Part shown: piece by piece, positions 46,389 through 54,557 of the stretch
Position numbering within the stretch: the first letter of the stretch is position 1
Layout: every line of letters starts with the position of its first letter
From: Moraxella caprae DSM 19149
GTDB lineage: Bacteria; Pseudomonadota; Gammaproteobacteria; Pseudomonadales; Moraxellaceae
DNA: 64,000 bases
Reading direction: 5' to 3'
NCBI RefSeq assembly: GCF_000426885.1
Contig: NZ_AUGF01000001.1
Span: 94,229 to 158,228, forward strand
The notes under the pieces: model-generated
The model's database searches: none
The model's input: the letters and a program-made list of their open reading frames with translations, nothing else
Told to the model about the DNA's origin: nothing
Position numbers and translations under genes: made by a program

Positions 46389-46983
46389 AGTTCATGCCAC
46401 AAAAGGATATTGCAAACATCTTTTTGACGATTCTGGTGAATGGACGAGCGAATATTTTAGCGAGCCTGACAATCAAAATAGCCCCTTATCTTATAAATTT
46501 TCAAGCGATGCCGAATTAATCAGCGTATCTGACAAAACCGTGCAGATTGTCCGTGAAGATTATTTGTTTGACTTTGGGGCACACGGTATACCGTCTGTTG
46601 AGTTTTATGTGATGGATTTGGCAGATAAAAAACGTCTAAAACTCGATGATGTGCTTATAAATCCTGCCAAAAAATCTGAACTGGAAAATTTATTAAAGCA
46701 AGAATTCACAAAAGAGCTAAAAACCAAAATGGGGCTGACGGACGATGAAGTGCAAAGCCATTTTGACTTTTGGGAATTTGTCATCACGGATAATTTTTAC
46801 TTTTCGCCAAAAGGCATGACTTTTGTCTATATTCCTTATGAAATCGCCCCTTATGCGATGGGCTTTACCGCATTAAACATAAGTAAAGCACAATTAAAAG
46901 GCTTGATTAAAGATAAATACATTCATCAAAGTTTTGACCAATTTGATGATAATCAATGGAGCAAATCAAGCCAAATGCAGTAA
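46385..46983 (+). pseudogene. 5'-truncated RsiV-like (DUF3298) protein gene
   Basis: An open frame of about 200 codons contains a good RsiV/DUF3298 C-terminal domain ('FWEFVITDNFYFSPKGMTFVYIPYEIAPYAMGF'), usually periplasmic. No signal peptide or start is present: the frame opens inside the end of the preceding lipoprotein gene, and the first recognisable residues are 'GYCKHLFDDSGEWTSEYF'. The 5' end was probably lost in the rearrangement that fused it to the ABC-type lipoprotein gene. Confidence 0.6.
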
Positions 46984-47034
46984 GTTTGATTGAAAAATCA
47001 AAAAATTTAAACCCATAATTTTTAAGGAGTATTT

Positions 47035-47994
47035 ATGAAAAAACTTTTACTATCCGCCCTGTTTGCCACCACCCTATTTTCTGCCCCTGCTATGGCAAAA
47101 GTAGAGCCTGACATTATCCGCACCACTTATGGTGATTTTGACGCACAGGGGCAATTATTATCTGCCAATGAAACGGCTTTAAAAGCGATGGATTTTAAAG
47201 TGGTGGAAAATAACGCGAACAAAGGCGATGCCACCGCCCAATTTCATCTTGCCAAAATGTATGAGTTGGGCGTTCATACCCAAACAGATGAGAAAAAAGC
47301 GATAGAATGGTATAAAAAATCTGCCGAAAATGGCAATGCCTTTGCGATGAATAATTATGCCTATTATTTAAGCGAAAATGAAGCCTTAGAATGGTTTAAA
47401 AAAGCCAGTGATTTAAATCAACCGCACGCAAAAATGGCTTTGGCAATGTATTATATTAACAGCAAAAGCGATATTCAAAAAGGTGTGGATTTGTTATTAG
47501 AGCTTGGTGAAAATGGCTTTGCTCCTGCTTATCTTTTATTATCGCAATTGTCTGACGAATTGCCTACGGACATTTATCAAAAACTCTATCCCAATAAAAA
47601 AGACTCAGTCCATCATATCATCAAATCTGCCGAAATGGGATATAGCCACGCCCAAGTGTATTTGGCACAGTTTTCTGGTATGTTATTTTTCTTTGGGGCG
47701 GATATTGACGAAAATGGCGAAAAAGCCGATGATGACAATGCGATATTATCAAAATCAAAACAAAATATCGTCAATTCTTATGGCTGGGCAAAACGAGCCT
47801 GTAATAATGGCAATGAGTTGGGCTGTCAATCCGCAGAATATTATGATGAGTTAAGAACTCGAGATTTAAGCGAGCTTAAAAAAGAATGCGAAAGCCAAAC
47901 AGACCAAAAATTAAAACAAGACTTTTGCCGAGCCTATGAATTTAATAATGACATCAAAAACGAGCTAGACAATATATACAAACGCTATGAATGA
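47035..47994 (+). CDS. Secreted Sel1-repeat (TPR-like) protein
   Basis: The 319-aa protein: signal peptide MKKLLLSALFATTLFSAPAMA; Sel1-type repeats from about residue 60 ('ATAQFHLAKMYELGVHTQTDEKKAIEWYKKSAENGN', 'NEALEWFKKASDLNQPHAKMALAMYYI', 'KSAEMGYSHAQVYLAQF'). Such solenoids bind other proteins in the periplasm or at the surface. First intact member of the small secreted-protein array (47.0-50.5 kb). AAGGAG before the ATG. Confidence 0.85.
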   Translation: MKKLLLSALFATTLFSAPAMAKVEPDIIRTTYGDFDAQGQLLSANETALKAMDFKVVENNANKGDATAQFHLAKMYELGVHTQTDEKKAIEWYKKSAENGNAFAMNNYAYYLSENEALEWFKKASDLNQPHAKMALAMYYINSKSDIQKGVDLLLELGENGFAPAYLLLSQLSDELPTDIYQKLYPNKKDSVHHIIKSAEMGYSHAQVYLAQFSGMLFFFGADIDENGEKADDDNAILSKSKQNIVNSYGWAKRACNNGNELGCQSAEYYDELRTRDLSELKKECESQTDQKLKQDFCRAYEFNNDIKNELDNIYKRYE

Positions 47995-48058
47995 TGAGTT
48001 AATCAAATTTTAATGTCGTTTTTTAATTCAGTTTTAATTTACTTAAAAGGAAACTTTT

Positions 48059-48490
48059 ATGAAAAAATTCATGTTACCCCTAATGCTTGCCTTAATGGCA
48101 AGCCCTGCCTTTGCCGAAACGGTGTTTTTGTGCGATACTACAAACGGCAAACAAGTTAAGCTTATAGATAATGGCAATTCATTTACTTATGAGTTTAGCA
48201 AGGGCAAAAAGACCGAGCTTAACTTTTCTATTGCCAAACATAAAATTGACTACACAGAAGGGGCTTGGAAGGCAGAAAGTGGGTATTATTGGACAATGCC
48301 TTATAAAGGCAATACCTACACCGTCTTTTCTAGTATGATTAATTTGGACGAAAATAGTAAAGAATTCTCAGAGCCTAAAAAAGAAGCAGGGGTCATTGTC
48401 AATCAAGACAAACCCAATTCAAAAACCATTTTGTGCAATCCCAAACAAATTAAAGTTGATGAGCTTGAAAATTATGGTACACCAAACTAA
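48059..48490 (+). CDS. Small secreted hypothetical protein
   Basis: The 143-aa protein has signal peptide MKKFMLPLMLALMASPAFA and two Cys (C25 and one near the C-terminus) that could form a disulfide. The start of the mature part, 'ETVFLCDTTNGKQVKLIDNG', resembles the gene at 49673 ('ETYFECTDTDNNHISLKDNG'), so the two are probably paralogues. Function unknown. Confidence 0.75.
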   Translation: MKKFMLPLMLALMASPAFAETVFLCDTTNGKQVKLIDNGNSFTYEFSKGKKTELNFSIAKHKIDYTEGAWKAESGYYWTMPYKGNTYTVFSSMINLDENSKEFSEPKKEAGVIVNQDKPNSKTILCNPKQIKVDELENYGTPN

Positions 48491-48564
48491 TTTTTAAGCC
48501 AAAAACTAAAACGGTGCGTTGTACACACCTTAGGATTTAATCTTAACTTTAAAAGGAAAAATTT

Positions 48565-49101
48565 ATGAAAATTTTAAAACTCTCCGCCACCGCCCTAATC
48601 ATCGCAGGGGCAAGTTTATTTAGTCAATCGGCTTTGGCGTGCCAAGACAGTGGTTCTGGGCGTTGTGGTAATCAAGGATATTCAGGTAATACCTATAATG
48701 GCGGTTATGGCTATGGTAATTCTGGTGGTTATGGTAATGTTAATTCTGGTGGTTATAGTGGTACACATCATAAATACATTGGGCTTGCTTGGACAAAAGA
48801 CAACAAGCCATTTTTTGATAATAGCATCATGATTACACTGTCTGATACACCCACCGAAAATGATTGGACAATACAAGACAAGCTTACGCTTGGTCAATGC
48901 GAGCAAAGCAGTCGCCGTAGCCCTTGTAGAATGGCTCATTCTATGACAAATGGCTGTATCGCCATCGCCCAAGTAGGCGAGATGATGTATGCTGATGGCG
49001 GTGCAACTTGCAATGAAGCCAAACAAAAAGCGATGCAATTATGCCAAGCGGAAGATAAAAGCCCCAATGCCTGTAAAATTCATACAAGCAAACAATCCTA
49101 A
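48565..49101 (+). CDS. Secreted Gly/Tyr-rich DUF4189-like protein
   Basis: The 178-aa protein: signal peptide (about residues 1-25), a low-complexity segment of GGYGYGN-type repeats (about 37-66), then a Cys-rich domain ('TNGCIAIAQVGEMMYADGGATCNEAKQKAMQLCQ') that fits DUF4189. Exported, possibly surface-associated. AAAAGGAAAA before the ATG. Confidence 0.72.
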   Translation: MKILKLSATALIIAGASLFSQSALACQDSGSGRCGNQGYSGNTYNGGYGYGNSGGYGNVNSGGYSGTHHKYIGLAWTKDNKPFFDNSIMITLSDTPTENDWTIQDKLTLGQCEQSSRRSPCRMAHSMTNGCIAIAQVGEMMYADGGATCNEAKQKAMQLCQAEDKSPNACKIHTSKQS

Positions 49102-49171
49102 TAAAGGCCAAACACACCATTTAAAATAAATCTTTAAATGGTGTGTGCCAATTCATTTAAGAGAAATTTTA

Positions 49172-49651
49172 ATGAAAAAACTCACTTTATCCGCCCTAGC
49201 CTTAATCGCTTTTACCAGTGTAACAGGCTGTATGTCCATCATCTCTGAAATTAAAAATGAGCGAGAAAAAGCCGTTGCTGACTGTGATAAATTCCCAAAA
49301 ATTAAAGGACATCATTTGACCTATTGCCCGAACACCCATTATGCCATCGCCAAAAAAGATATGGAGCAATACACGCTCATCAAACCGACAGGCGAAATGA
49401 GTGAGTATTATGATAATATAACTTTTTCAACTCGTCATAAAGAGCAGTTTTATTTTATTGTCAAGCAAAATAAGCAAATGGGCGTGATGAATTTGGACGG
49501 AAAAATGATTTTGCCATTGGATAACTATACAGGTTTTATCAGTTATGATTATGCTAATGGCTTTGCTGTTTGTGGGGCATTTGGCAGTATTGGCGATGCA
49601 GGCTATCAAAAAAATTGCTATGATGGAAAGGGCAATAAAACCACGCCTTAA
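49172..49651 (+). CDS. Putative lipoprotein with WG-like repeat
   Basis: The 159 aa from ATG 49172 begin MKKLTLSALALIAFTSVTGC; lipobox SVTGC gives lipidated C20. A segment 'VKQNKQMGVMNLDGKMILPLDNY' resembles a WG/KWG repeat. An upstream in-frame ATG (49145) adds residues before the signal and is unlikely. Confidence 0.72.
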   Translation: MKKLTLSALALIAFTSVTGCMSIISEIKNEREKAVADCDKFPKIKGHHLTYCPNTHYAIAKKDMEQYTLIKPTGEMSEYYDNITFSTRHKEQFYFIVKQNKQMGVMNLDGKMILPLDNYTGFISYDYANGFAVCGAFGSIGDAGYQKNCYDGKGNKTTP

Positions 49652-49672
49652 TTGATTTAAAAGGAAACCGTG

Positions 49673-50086
49673 ATGAAAAAGTTAATGTTATTCGCTTTAA
49701 TTGGAACGGCTTTGTTTTCTAATATTGTTAATGCAGAAACTTATTTTGAATGCACCGATACAGACAATAACCACATTAGTCTAAAAGATAATGGTGATTT
49801 AATTCGTTATCAATTTAAAAATAACGATGGCGAAACTTATTTTGATATAACAAAAAATAGCATTACTGCCAAAACAGATTATTTTGACAATATTCAAGAA
49901 CAATATGCTGAATTTTTTGGCGATAATGTACATTATTATTTTGCTCATCGCAAATTTGCTAATGGTAAAGAAGATATATATTTAGAAATTACAATGAATG
50001 ATGAATTTGGCGACATCAAGGAAATTCATCAATGCAATCAAGAATTGCCAATTTTAAATTCTTTGTATTTATTAATCAATTCTTGA
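49673..50086 (+). CDS. Small secreted hypothetical protein, paralogue of 48059
   Basis: 137 aa, signal peptide MKKLMLFALIGTALFSNIVNA, mature start 'ETYFECTDTDNNHISLKDNGDLIRYQF'. Two Cys spaced as in the 48059 product. AAAGGAAACC precedes the GTG-ATG start. More AT-rich than its paralogue. Confidence 0.73.
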   Translation: MKKLMLFALIGTALFSNIVNAETYFECTDTDNNHISLKDNGDLIRYQFKNNDGETYFDITKNSITAKTDYFDNIQEQYAEFFGDNVHYYFAHRKFANGKEDIYLEITMNDEFGDIKEIHQCNQELPILNSLYLLINS

Positions 50087-50107
50087 TATTAAAAGAGAGA
50101 AATCGTT

Positions 50108-50546
50108 ATGAAAAAGTTAATGTTATCCGCTTTAATAATTACGGTTTTATGTTCTAATATTACGGTTGCCCAAACTTTTATCAAAATTCATCATTTACCC
50201 GAACATATCAAAAGCCATGATGAATTGGTACAAATAACCACCCCCATCGCCAATTCAAATCCTAATTCTTACTATGAGTTTGAATTTGAATTGATTGATG
50301 TGCCGAAAAATTTGGAGCTTATCTCGGTAAATGGTAACTATTGGGCGAATAATTGCTTTTATTCTTTATACGGTAAGCGATAATAAATATACGGTGCGTA
50401 TTTATGATGATTATTGGTAAAATTAAGATTATTTAAAAAATGGCGTGATATGTAAATGGAAACTCAATCATGGCGAATTTGTCTTTTTTGTCTTTGTCCA
50501 AAAAGACAATCCCAATTTAACCCAAAAAAAATACCATGACCTTTGA
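50108..50546 (+). pseudogene. Decayed secreted-protein gene
   Basis: It opens with MKKLMLSALIITVLCSNITVA (signal peptide) and reads 91 codons to a stop at 50381. In the +1 frame the protein continues (from TAT 50367: 'YTVSDNKYTVRIYDDYW'), crosses two TAA codons, then 'NGVICKWKLNHGEFVFFVFV...' to TGA at 50544-50546. One frameshift plus two nonsense codons mark a pseudogene at the end of the array. Confidence 0.7.
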
Positions 50547-50577
50547 TGATTTTATCAAGAAAAACCACTTTGACCAT

Positions 50578-52854
50578 CTACCATCCCACAGGGTCAATGT
50601 CTATCGCCATCTTAACCCCCCGAGAGCTGGGCAGGGCAAGCACACCCTGCCACCACCATGCCAACACGTCATGTAACACTTTGCGTTCTTTGGCAAGGAT
50701 AAGCATCTGCACATGAAAGCGGTTGTTTTTCTTGACCATCGGGGCATCAATGGGGGCAAGCACGGCAAAGGGATGAGCTTGGGGCAGATGGTTTTTTGCT
50801 CCGATGATGGCATTTTTGGCGACATCAAGCCGATGAGCATCCGCCCGCACCAGCACCGCATGACTATACGGTGGTAGTCCCAACCCATACCGTTCTGCCA
50901 ATAAGTCATGGGCGAATTTATCATAGCCGTGGCGTATCAAATCAAGCAGTAATGGATTATCAGGGTTTAGGGTCTGTATCAGCACCTCCCCTGCCCGTCC
51001 TGCACGCCCTGCCCGTCCTGCCACCTGCATAATCATCTGGGCGGTGTGCTCAGGCGAACGAAAATCAGGCGACAAAAATCCGCTGTCAGCATTGACAATC
51101 ACCACTAGCGTGACATTAGGAAAATGATGACCTTTTGCCAACATTTGTGTACCTACCAATATCATCGGCTCGCCCGTACTAACACGTTCATACAGTCTAT
51201 CCCACGCCCCCTTGCCACGCACCGTATCACGGTCTATCTGCACGATGGGATAAGGGGTCTGGACGGTTTGGGGATTGGCAAAAATGCCATGCAACCTTTC
51301 GTACAACTGCCCTGTCCCCTGCCCCAAATGTACAAGATTTGGGCTATAACAGCTCGGGCAAACCTTGGGCGTCACCACCTGATAGCCACAATGATGGCAT
51401 TTTAGATAATCATACAGATACTGCTCATTGGCATGGCGTGCTTTTTTAAAGGGGTTTTTGTGCAAGGTCAGATGACTGCTACACCGCACGCAGTCCGCTT
51501 GCCAGCCACACGCCCCACATAAGAGAATCGGGGCATAGCCACGGCGATTTAGAAACATCAACACCTGCTCGCCCCGCCCTAAGGTCTCACGCACCGCCTG
51601 CACCGTCTGATGAGCCAGTTCAGTATCACGGCTCTCGCCTGTCATGTCCGTCTGCCATTGTGTTCCCATTCTCATGTCCACAAGACGAAACGTAGGCGGT
51701 ATCGCACCCCCTGCCCGTTTGGTGAGTTTGCATTCATGCAGTTTGCCATCACGGACAAGTTTGATTTGTTCAAGGCTGGGCGTTGCCGTGCCTAGCACCA
51801 CAGGGATTTGTTTTAACACCCCCACATACAACGCCACATCACAGGCGTGATATCGCAAATGGTCTTGCTGTTTAAAGCTCGTATCGTGAGCTTCATCAAT
51901 AATAATCAGCCCCAAATTGGCAAAGAGGTAAAACAGTGCCGAACGTGTGGCGATGATGATTTGGGCTTGCCCCTGCCGACACGCCTGCCATCCCGACAGC
52001 CGTTCTTTGTCGTTTAATGATGAATGTAACACCACGACATTCGCCCCAAAGCGTGCCGAGAACCGCTCCCGACTCTGTGGGGTCAGTCCTATCTCAGGCA
52101 CCATAATCAGCACCTGCCGACCCTGTGCCAGCACCTGCTCCATCGCTTGTAGGTACACTTCGGTCTTGCCCGAGCCTGTTACGCCATTGAGCAATATACC
52201 TTGATAACACCCGTCATGTATGCTTTGGCTTATCTGCGTCAGTGCCAAGCGTTGTTCGTTATTTAGGGTCAGTGGCTTTTGCACCACTTGGGCAGGCAGG
52301 GGCGGTGTGTTTGGGGCGGTGTGACATTCTATCAGCTCTTTTTGGACAAATAGTGTCAAATTCCGCTCTGTTACCCCAAGCATACGCAAGGTGTGTTTGG
52401 TGGCGTTCGGGTTATCACGGATAACGGCAAAGTCAGCGTGCTGTTTTTTGGCAGTTTTACTCAGCACGCCTTTAACAAACCCATCATCAGCGTGAGCGAC
52501 CGCCCGATATCGCCATACCTCATCACTGACATCCGCCCCCGCCTTGATGAGCGTGGGCAACATCACCGCCATCGTATCGCCCAGCGGATAATGATAATAA
52601 GACGACAGCCATCGGGCAAGTTTAAAAAAATATTCATCAAAAATCGGCCCATCATCAATCACACAAATGAGTGATTTTAATTTATCCTGTGGCACATCAC
52701 TGTCATCGGGGTGGACATGATTTGCCACGATGCCGATAAGCTCTTGGCGACCGAACGGCACTTTGACACGCACGCCTATCGGTGGCAATACGTCCGCCAC
52801 ACGATAATCAAACAGGCGATAAAGCGGTACAGGCAAGGCGACTTGGATTAGCAT
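50578..52854 (-). CDS. priA: Primosomal helicase PriA
   Basis: The 758-aa protein restarts stalled replication forks. N-terminal 3'-DNA-end-binding domain; helicase motifs 'LLNGVTGSGKTEVYLQAME' (Walker A), 'IIDEAHDTSFKQQ' (DEAH) and 'QVAGRAGRAG' (motif VI, with a triple GRAGRAGRAG run); eight zinc-site Cys from 'LCGACGWQADCVRC' and 'CHHCGYQVVTPKVCPSC'. Length slightly above E. coli (732). Confidence 0.95.
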   Translation of the reverse strand: MLIQVALPVPLYRLFDYRVADVLPPIGVRVKVPFGRQELIGIVANHVHPDDSDVPQDKLKSLICVIDDGPIFDEYFFKLARWLSSYYHYPLGDTMAVMLPTLIKAGADVSDEVWRYRAVAHADDGFVKGVLSKTAKKQHADFAVIRDNPNATKHTLRMLGVTERNLTLFVQKELIECHTAPNTPPLPAQVVQKPLTLNNEQRLALTQISQSIHDGCYQGILLNGVTGSGKTEVYLQAMEQVLAQGRQVLIMVPEIGLTPQSRERFSARFGANVVVLHSSLNDKERLSGWQACRQGQAQIIIATRSALFYLFANLGLIIIDEAHDTSFKQQDHLRYHACDVALYVGVLKQIPVVLGTATPSLEQIKLVRDGKLHECKLTKRAGGAIPPTFRLVDMRMGTQWQTDMTGESRDTELAHQTVQAVRETLGRGEQVLMFLNRRGYAPILLCGACGWQADCVRCSSHLTLHKNPFKKARHANEQYLYDYLKCHHCGYQVVTPKVCPSCYSPNLVHLGQGTGQLYERLHGIFANPQTVQTPYPIVQIDRDTVRGKGAWDRLYERVSTGEPMILVGTQMLAKGHHFPNVTLVVIVNADSGFLSPDFRSPEHTAQMIMQVAGRAGRAGRAGEVLIQTLNPDNPLLLDLIRHGYDKFAHDLLAERYGLGLPPYSHAVLVRADAHRLDVAKNAIIGAKNHLPQAHPFAVLAPIDAPMVKKNNRFHVQMLILAKERKVLHDVLAWWWQGVLALPSSRGVKMAIDIDPVGW

Positions 52855-52871
52855 GGTGTGGTCTTTAACAT

Positions 52872-52897
52872 AAAAATAAGGGCGGTATTCGCCCTTA
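52872..52897 (-). terminator. Rho-independent terminator after ridA
   Basis: Minus strand: TAAGGGCG-AATAC-CGCCCTTA then TTTTTA. Perfect 8-bp stem, 20 nt after the ridA stop; separates it from priA. Confidence 0.88.
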
Positions 52898-52917
52898 CAT
52901 TGACATTTATTAAAAAT

Positions 52918-53298
52918 TTATTCAATATATAAAATCGCTTCAATCTCCACCAACGCCCCTTTTGGTAAGGCAGAGACTTCTAGGGCGGCACGGGCAGGAT
53001 AAGGAGCGGTGAGACGAGATTCAAAGATTTGATTTAATTCATTAAAATCATTCAAATCATCTAATGATACGTTAAACTTCACCACATCCGCCAAACTACC
53101 GCCTGCCGCTTTGGCAATGGCTTCAATGTTATCAAACACTTGCTCGGCTTGGGCGGTGAACCCATCACGCAAGGTCATGCTTACAGGGTCAAGCCCGATT
53201 TGACCTGAGACATAGACGGTATTACCCACCTTGACAGCTTGTGAGTACGTTCCTACCGCTTTTGGGGCATTGTCGGTATGAATGATTTGTTTTGGCAT
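52918..53298 (-). CDS. ridA: RidA-family reactive enamine/imine deaminase
   Basis: The 126-aa protein has 'HTDNAPKAVGTYSQAVKVGNTVYVSGQIGLDP' at the N-terminus and the C-terminal 'YPARAALEVSALPKGALVEIEAIL', including the substrate-binding Arg. Detoxifies 2-aminoacrylate-type intermediates from PLP enzymes. Confidence 0.94.
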   Translation of the reverse strand: MPKQIIHTDNAPKAVGTYSQAVKVGNTVYVSGQIGLDPVSMTLRDGFTAQAEQVFDNIEAIAKAAGGSLADVVKFNVSLDDLNDFNELNQIFESRLTAPYPARAALEVSALPKGALVEIEAILYIE

Positions 53299-53387
53299 CG
53301 TTATTCCTGAAATATTTCTATGTTTAAATGCTGTTTAAATACTATTTATCTTAAACGGTGTTCATTTGTCTATAATTTACCCGCTCA

Positions 53388-53573
53388 TTACTTACTCATC
53401 TTGTTAGCTTGCCAACGAGCCATAATTTTATCCCACAGACTCATGGCAGGCTCGCCCGTATAGACGATGTTACCTGCGACATTATCGGATGTCTTTGGCA
53501 AAAGATTGGGTTCGGTTTTGCCCAAAAAATGCACCACATCAGATTTAGAATTTAGGTCAATTTGACAACACAT
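53388..53573 (-). CDS. Small hypothetical protein (61 aa)
   Basis: An AAGGAG Shine-Dalgarno precedes ATG 53573 at good spacing, which supports real translation. The product is soluble with two adjacent Cys at its start (MCCQIDLN) and ends in a basic/amphipathic 'LWDKIMARWQANKMSK'. Family not recognised. Confidence 0.55.
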   Translation of the reverse strand: MCCQIDLNSKSDVVHFLGKTEPNLLPKTSDNVAGNIVYTGEPAMSLWDKIMARWQANKMSK

Positions 53574-53724
53574 GGCTTACTCCTTAAGAAATGGTAAGAT
53601 TATATTAAACAAATTACCATGAATATTCAAGTATTTTTTATTGTTAAAGCACCCGTTCGCCATATTGTTTTCAAACTTTGAAAATGCTATGATGGTTTTA
53701 TGTTTTACCCAATCAGGACTTTTT

Positions 53725-54481
53725 ATGAAAAAATTAAGCATCGCCCTACTTAGGTGCCACCTTGACTTTATCGGGTTGCACCACTGTTGCTGACATGGCA
53801 GGCATGGACACCAAAACCCTAAACGCCCAAGCAGGCTCCCACTATCAACAAATGCTCAGCAAAGCCAAGACTGTTCAACGTGCCTTTAACCGTCTAAGAC
53901 CACATGCCGACTCCCTAAATAACACAGGCGTGCGTTTTGACTGGCAAATGACCGTGGTTAGGGATAAAACCGAGAATGCTTGGGCGATGCCAGGGGGTAA
54001 GATGGCATTTTACACAGGACTGGCTGAGAATTATAATTTGACCGAGAGCGAGATTGCCGCCATTGTCGGACACGAGATGGCTCACGCTTTGCTAGAACAC
54101 AGTAAAAAACAAATGGGGGCAAACGTCCTGTCTAGCCTAGCGGTACAGCTTGGTGCTGCCGCTGTCCAAGCCAATACAGGTTATAATGCCGACATGGTCA
54201 ATCTCGGGGCAAGTGTGTTACACGAATACGGACTTGATAAACCCTACTCTCGCCATCACGAATACGAAGCGGACGCACTCGGCATGCGACTGATGGCGAT
54301 GGCAGGTTACAACCCTGCTGATGCCATCAACGTTTGGAAAAAGATGAACGCCAAAAAAGGTGGTGGTAGCAAGGCAGGTAGCATTCTCTCTACCCACCCC
54401 AATAACGACAGTCGCATTCAAGCGATGGAGAAACTTCTGCCTGAGAACCGTGCCATCTATGAGCGTGCCATCAAACGTTAA
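53725..54481 (+). pseudogene. M48-type metalloprotease lipoprotein, frameshifted in its signal peptide
   Basis: The ATG at 53725 gives MKKLSIALL, then the frame must shift near 53752 ('CTT-A-GGTGCC') to reach 'GATLTLSGCTTVADM' and the long protease frame ending at 54481. As sequenced, the ATG frame stops early. The protease has HExxH ('VGHEMAHALLEH') and the third zinc ligand Glu ('HHEYEADALGMRLM'), like LoiP/YggG-type outer-membrane chaperone-proteases. One-base insertion or sequencing error in the lipoprotein signal; the downstream TTG at 53762 would yield a protein lacking the n-region. Confidence 0.75.
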
Positions 54482-54506
54482 TCTAAATTATCATGGCATG
54501 GTCGAA

Positions 54507-54539
54507 AACAAACCCTGCATATTGGCAGGGTTTGTTTTT
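54507..54539. terminator. Bidirectional terminator between the M48 gene and spoT
   Basis: AACAAACCCTGC / GCAGGGTTTGTT, a perfect 12-bp stem with a 6-nt loop, followed by TTTT on the plus strand; on the minus strand by TTTTCGACC. Serves two convergent genes. Confidence 0.9.
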
Positions 54540-54557
54540 GTACAAAAGCACAGAGCA

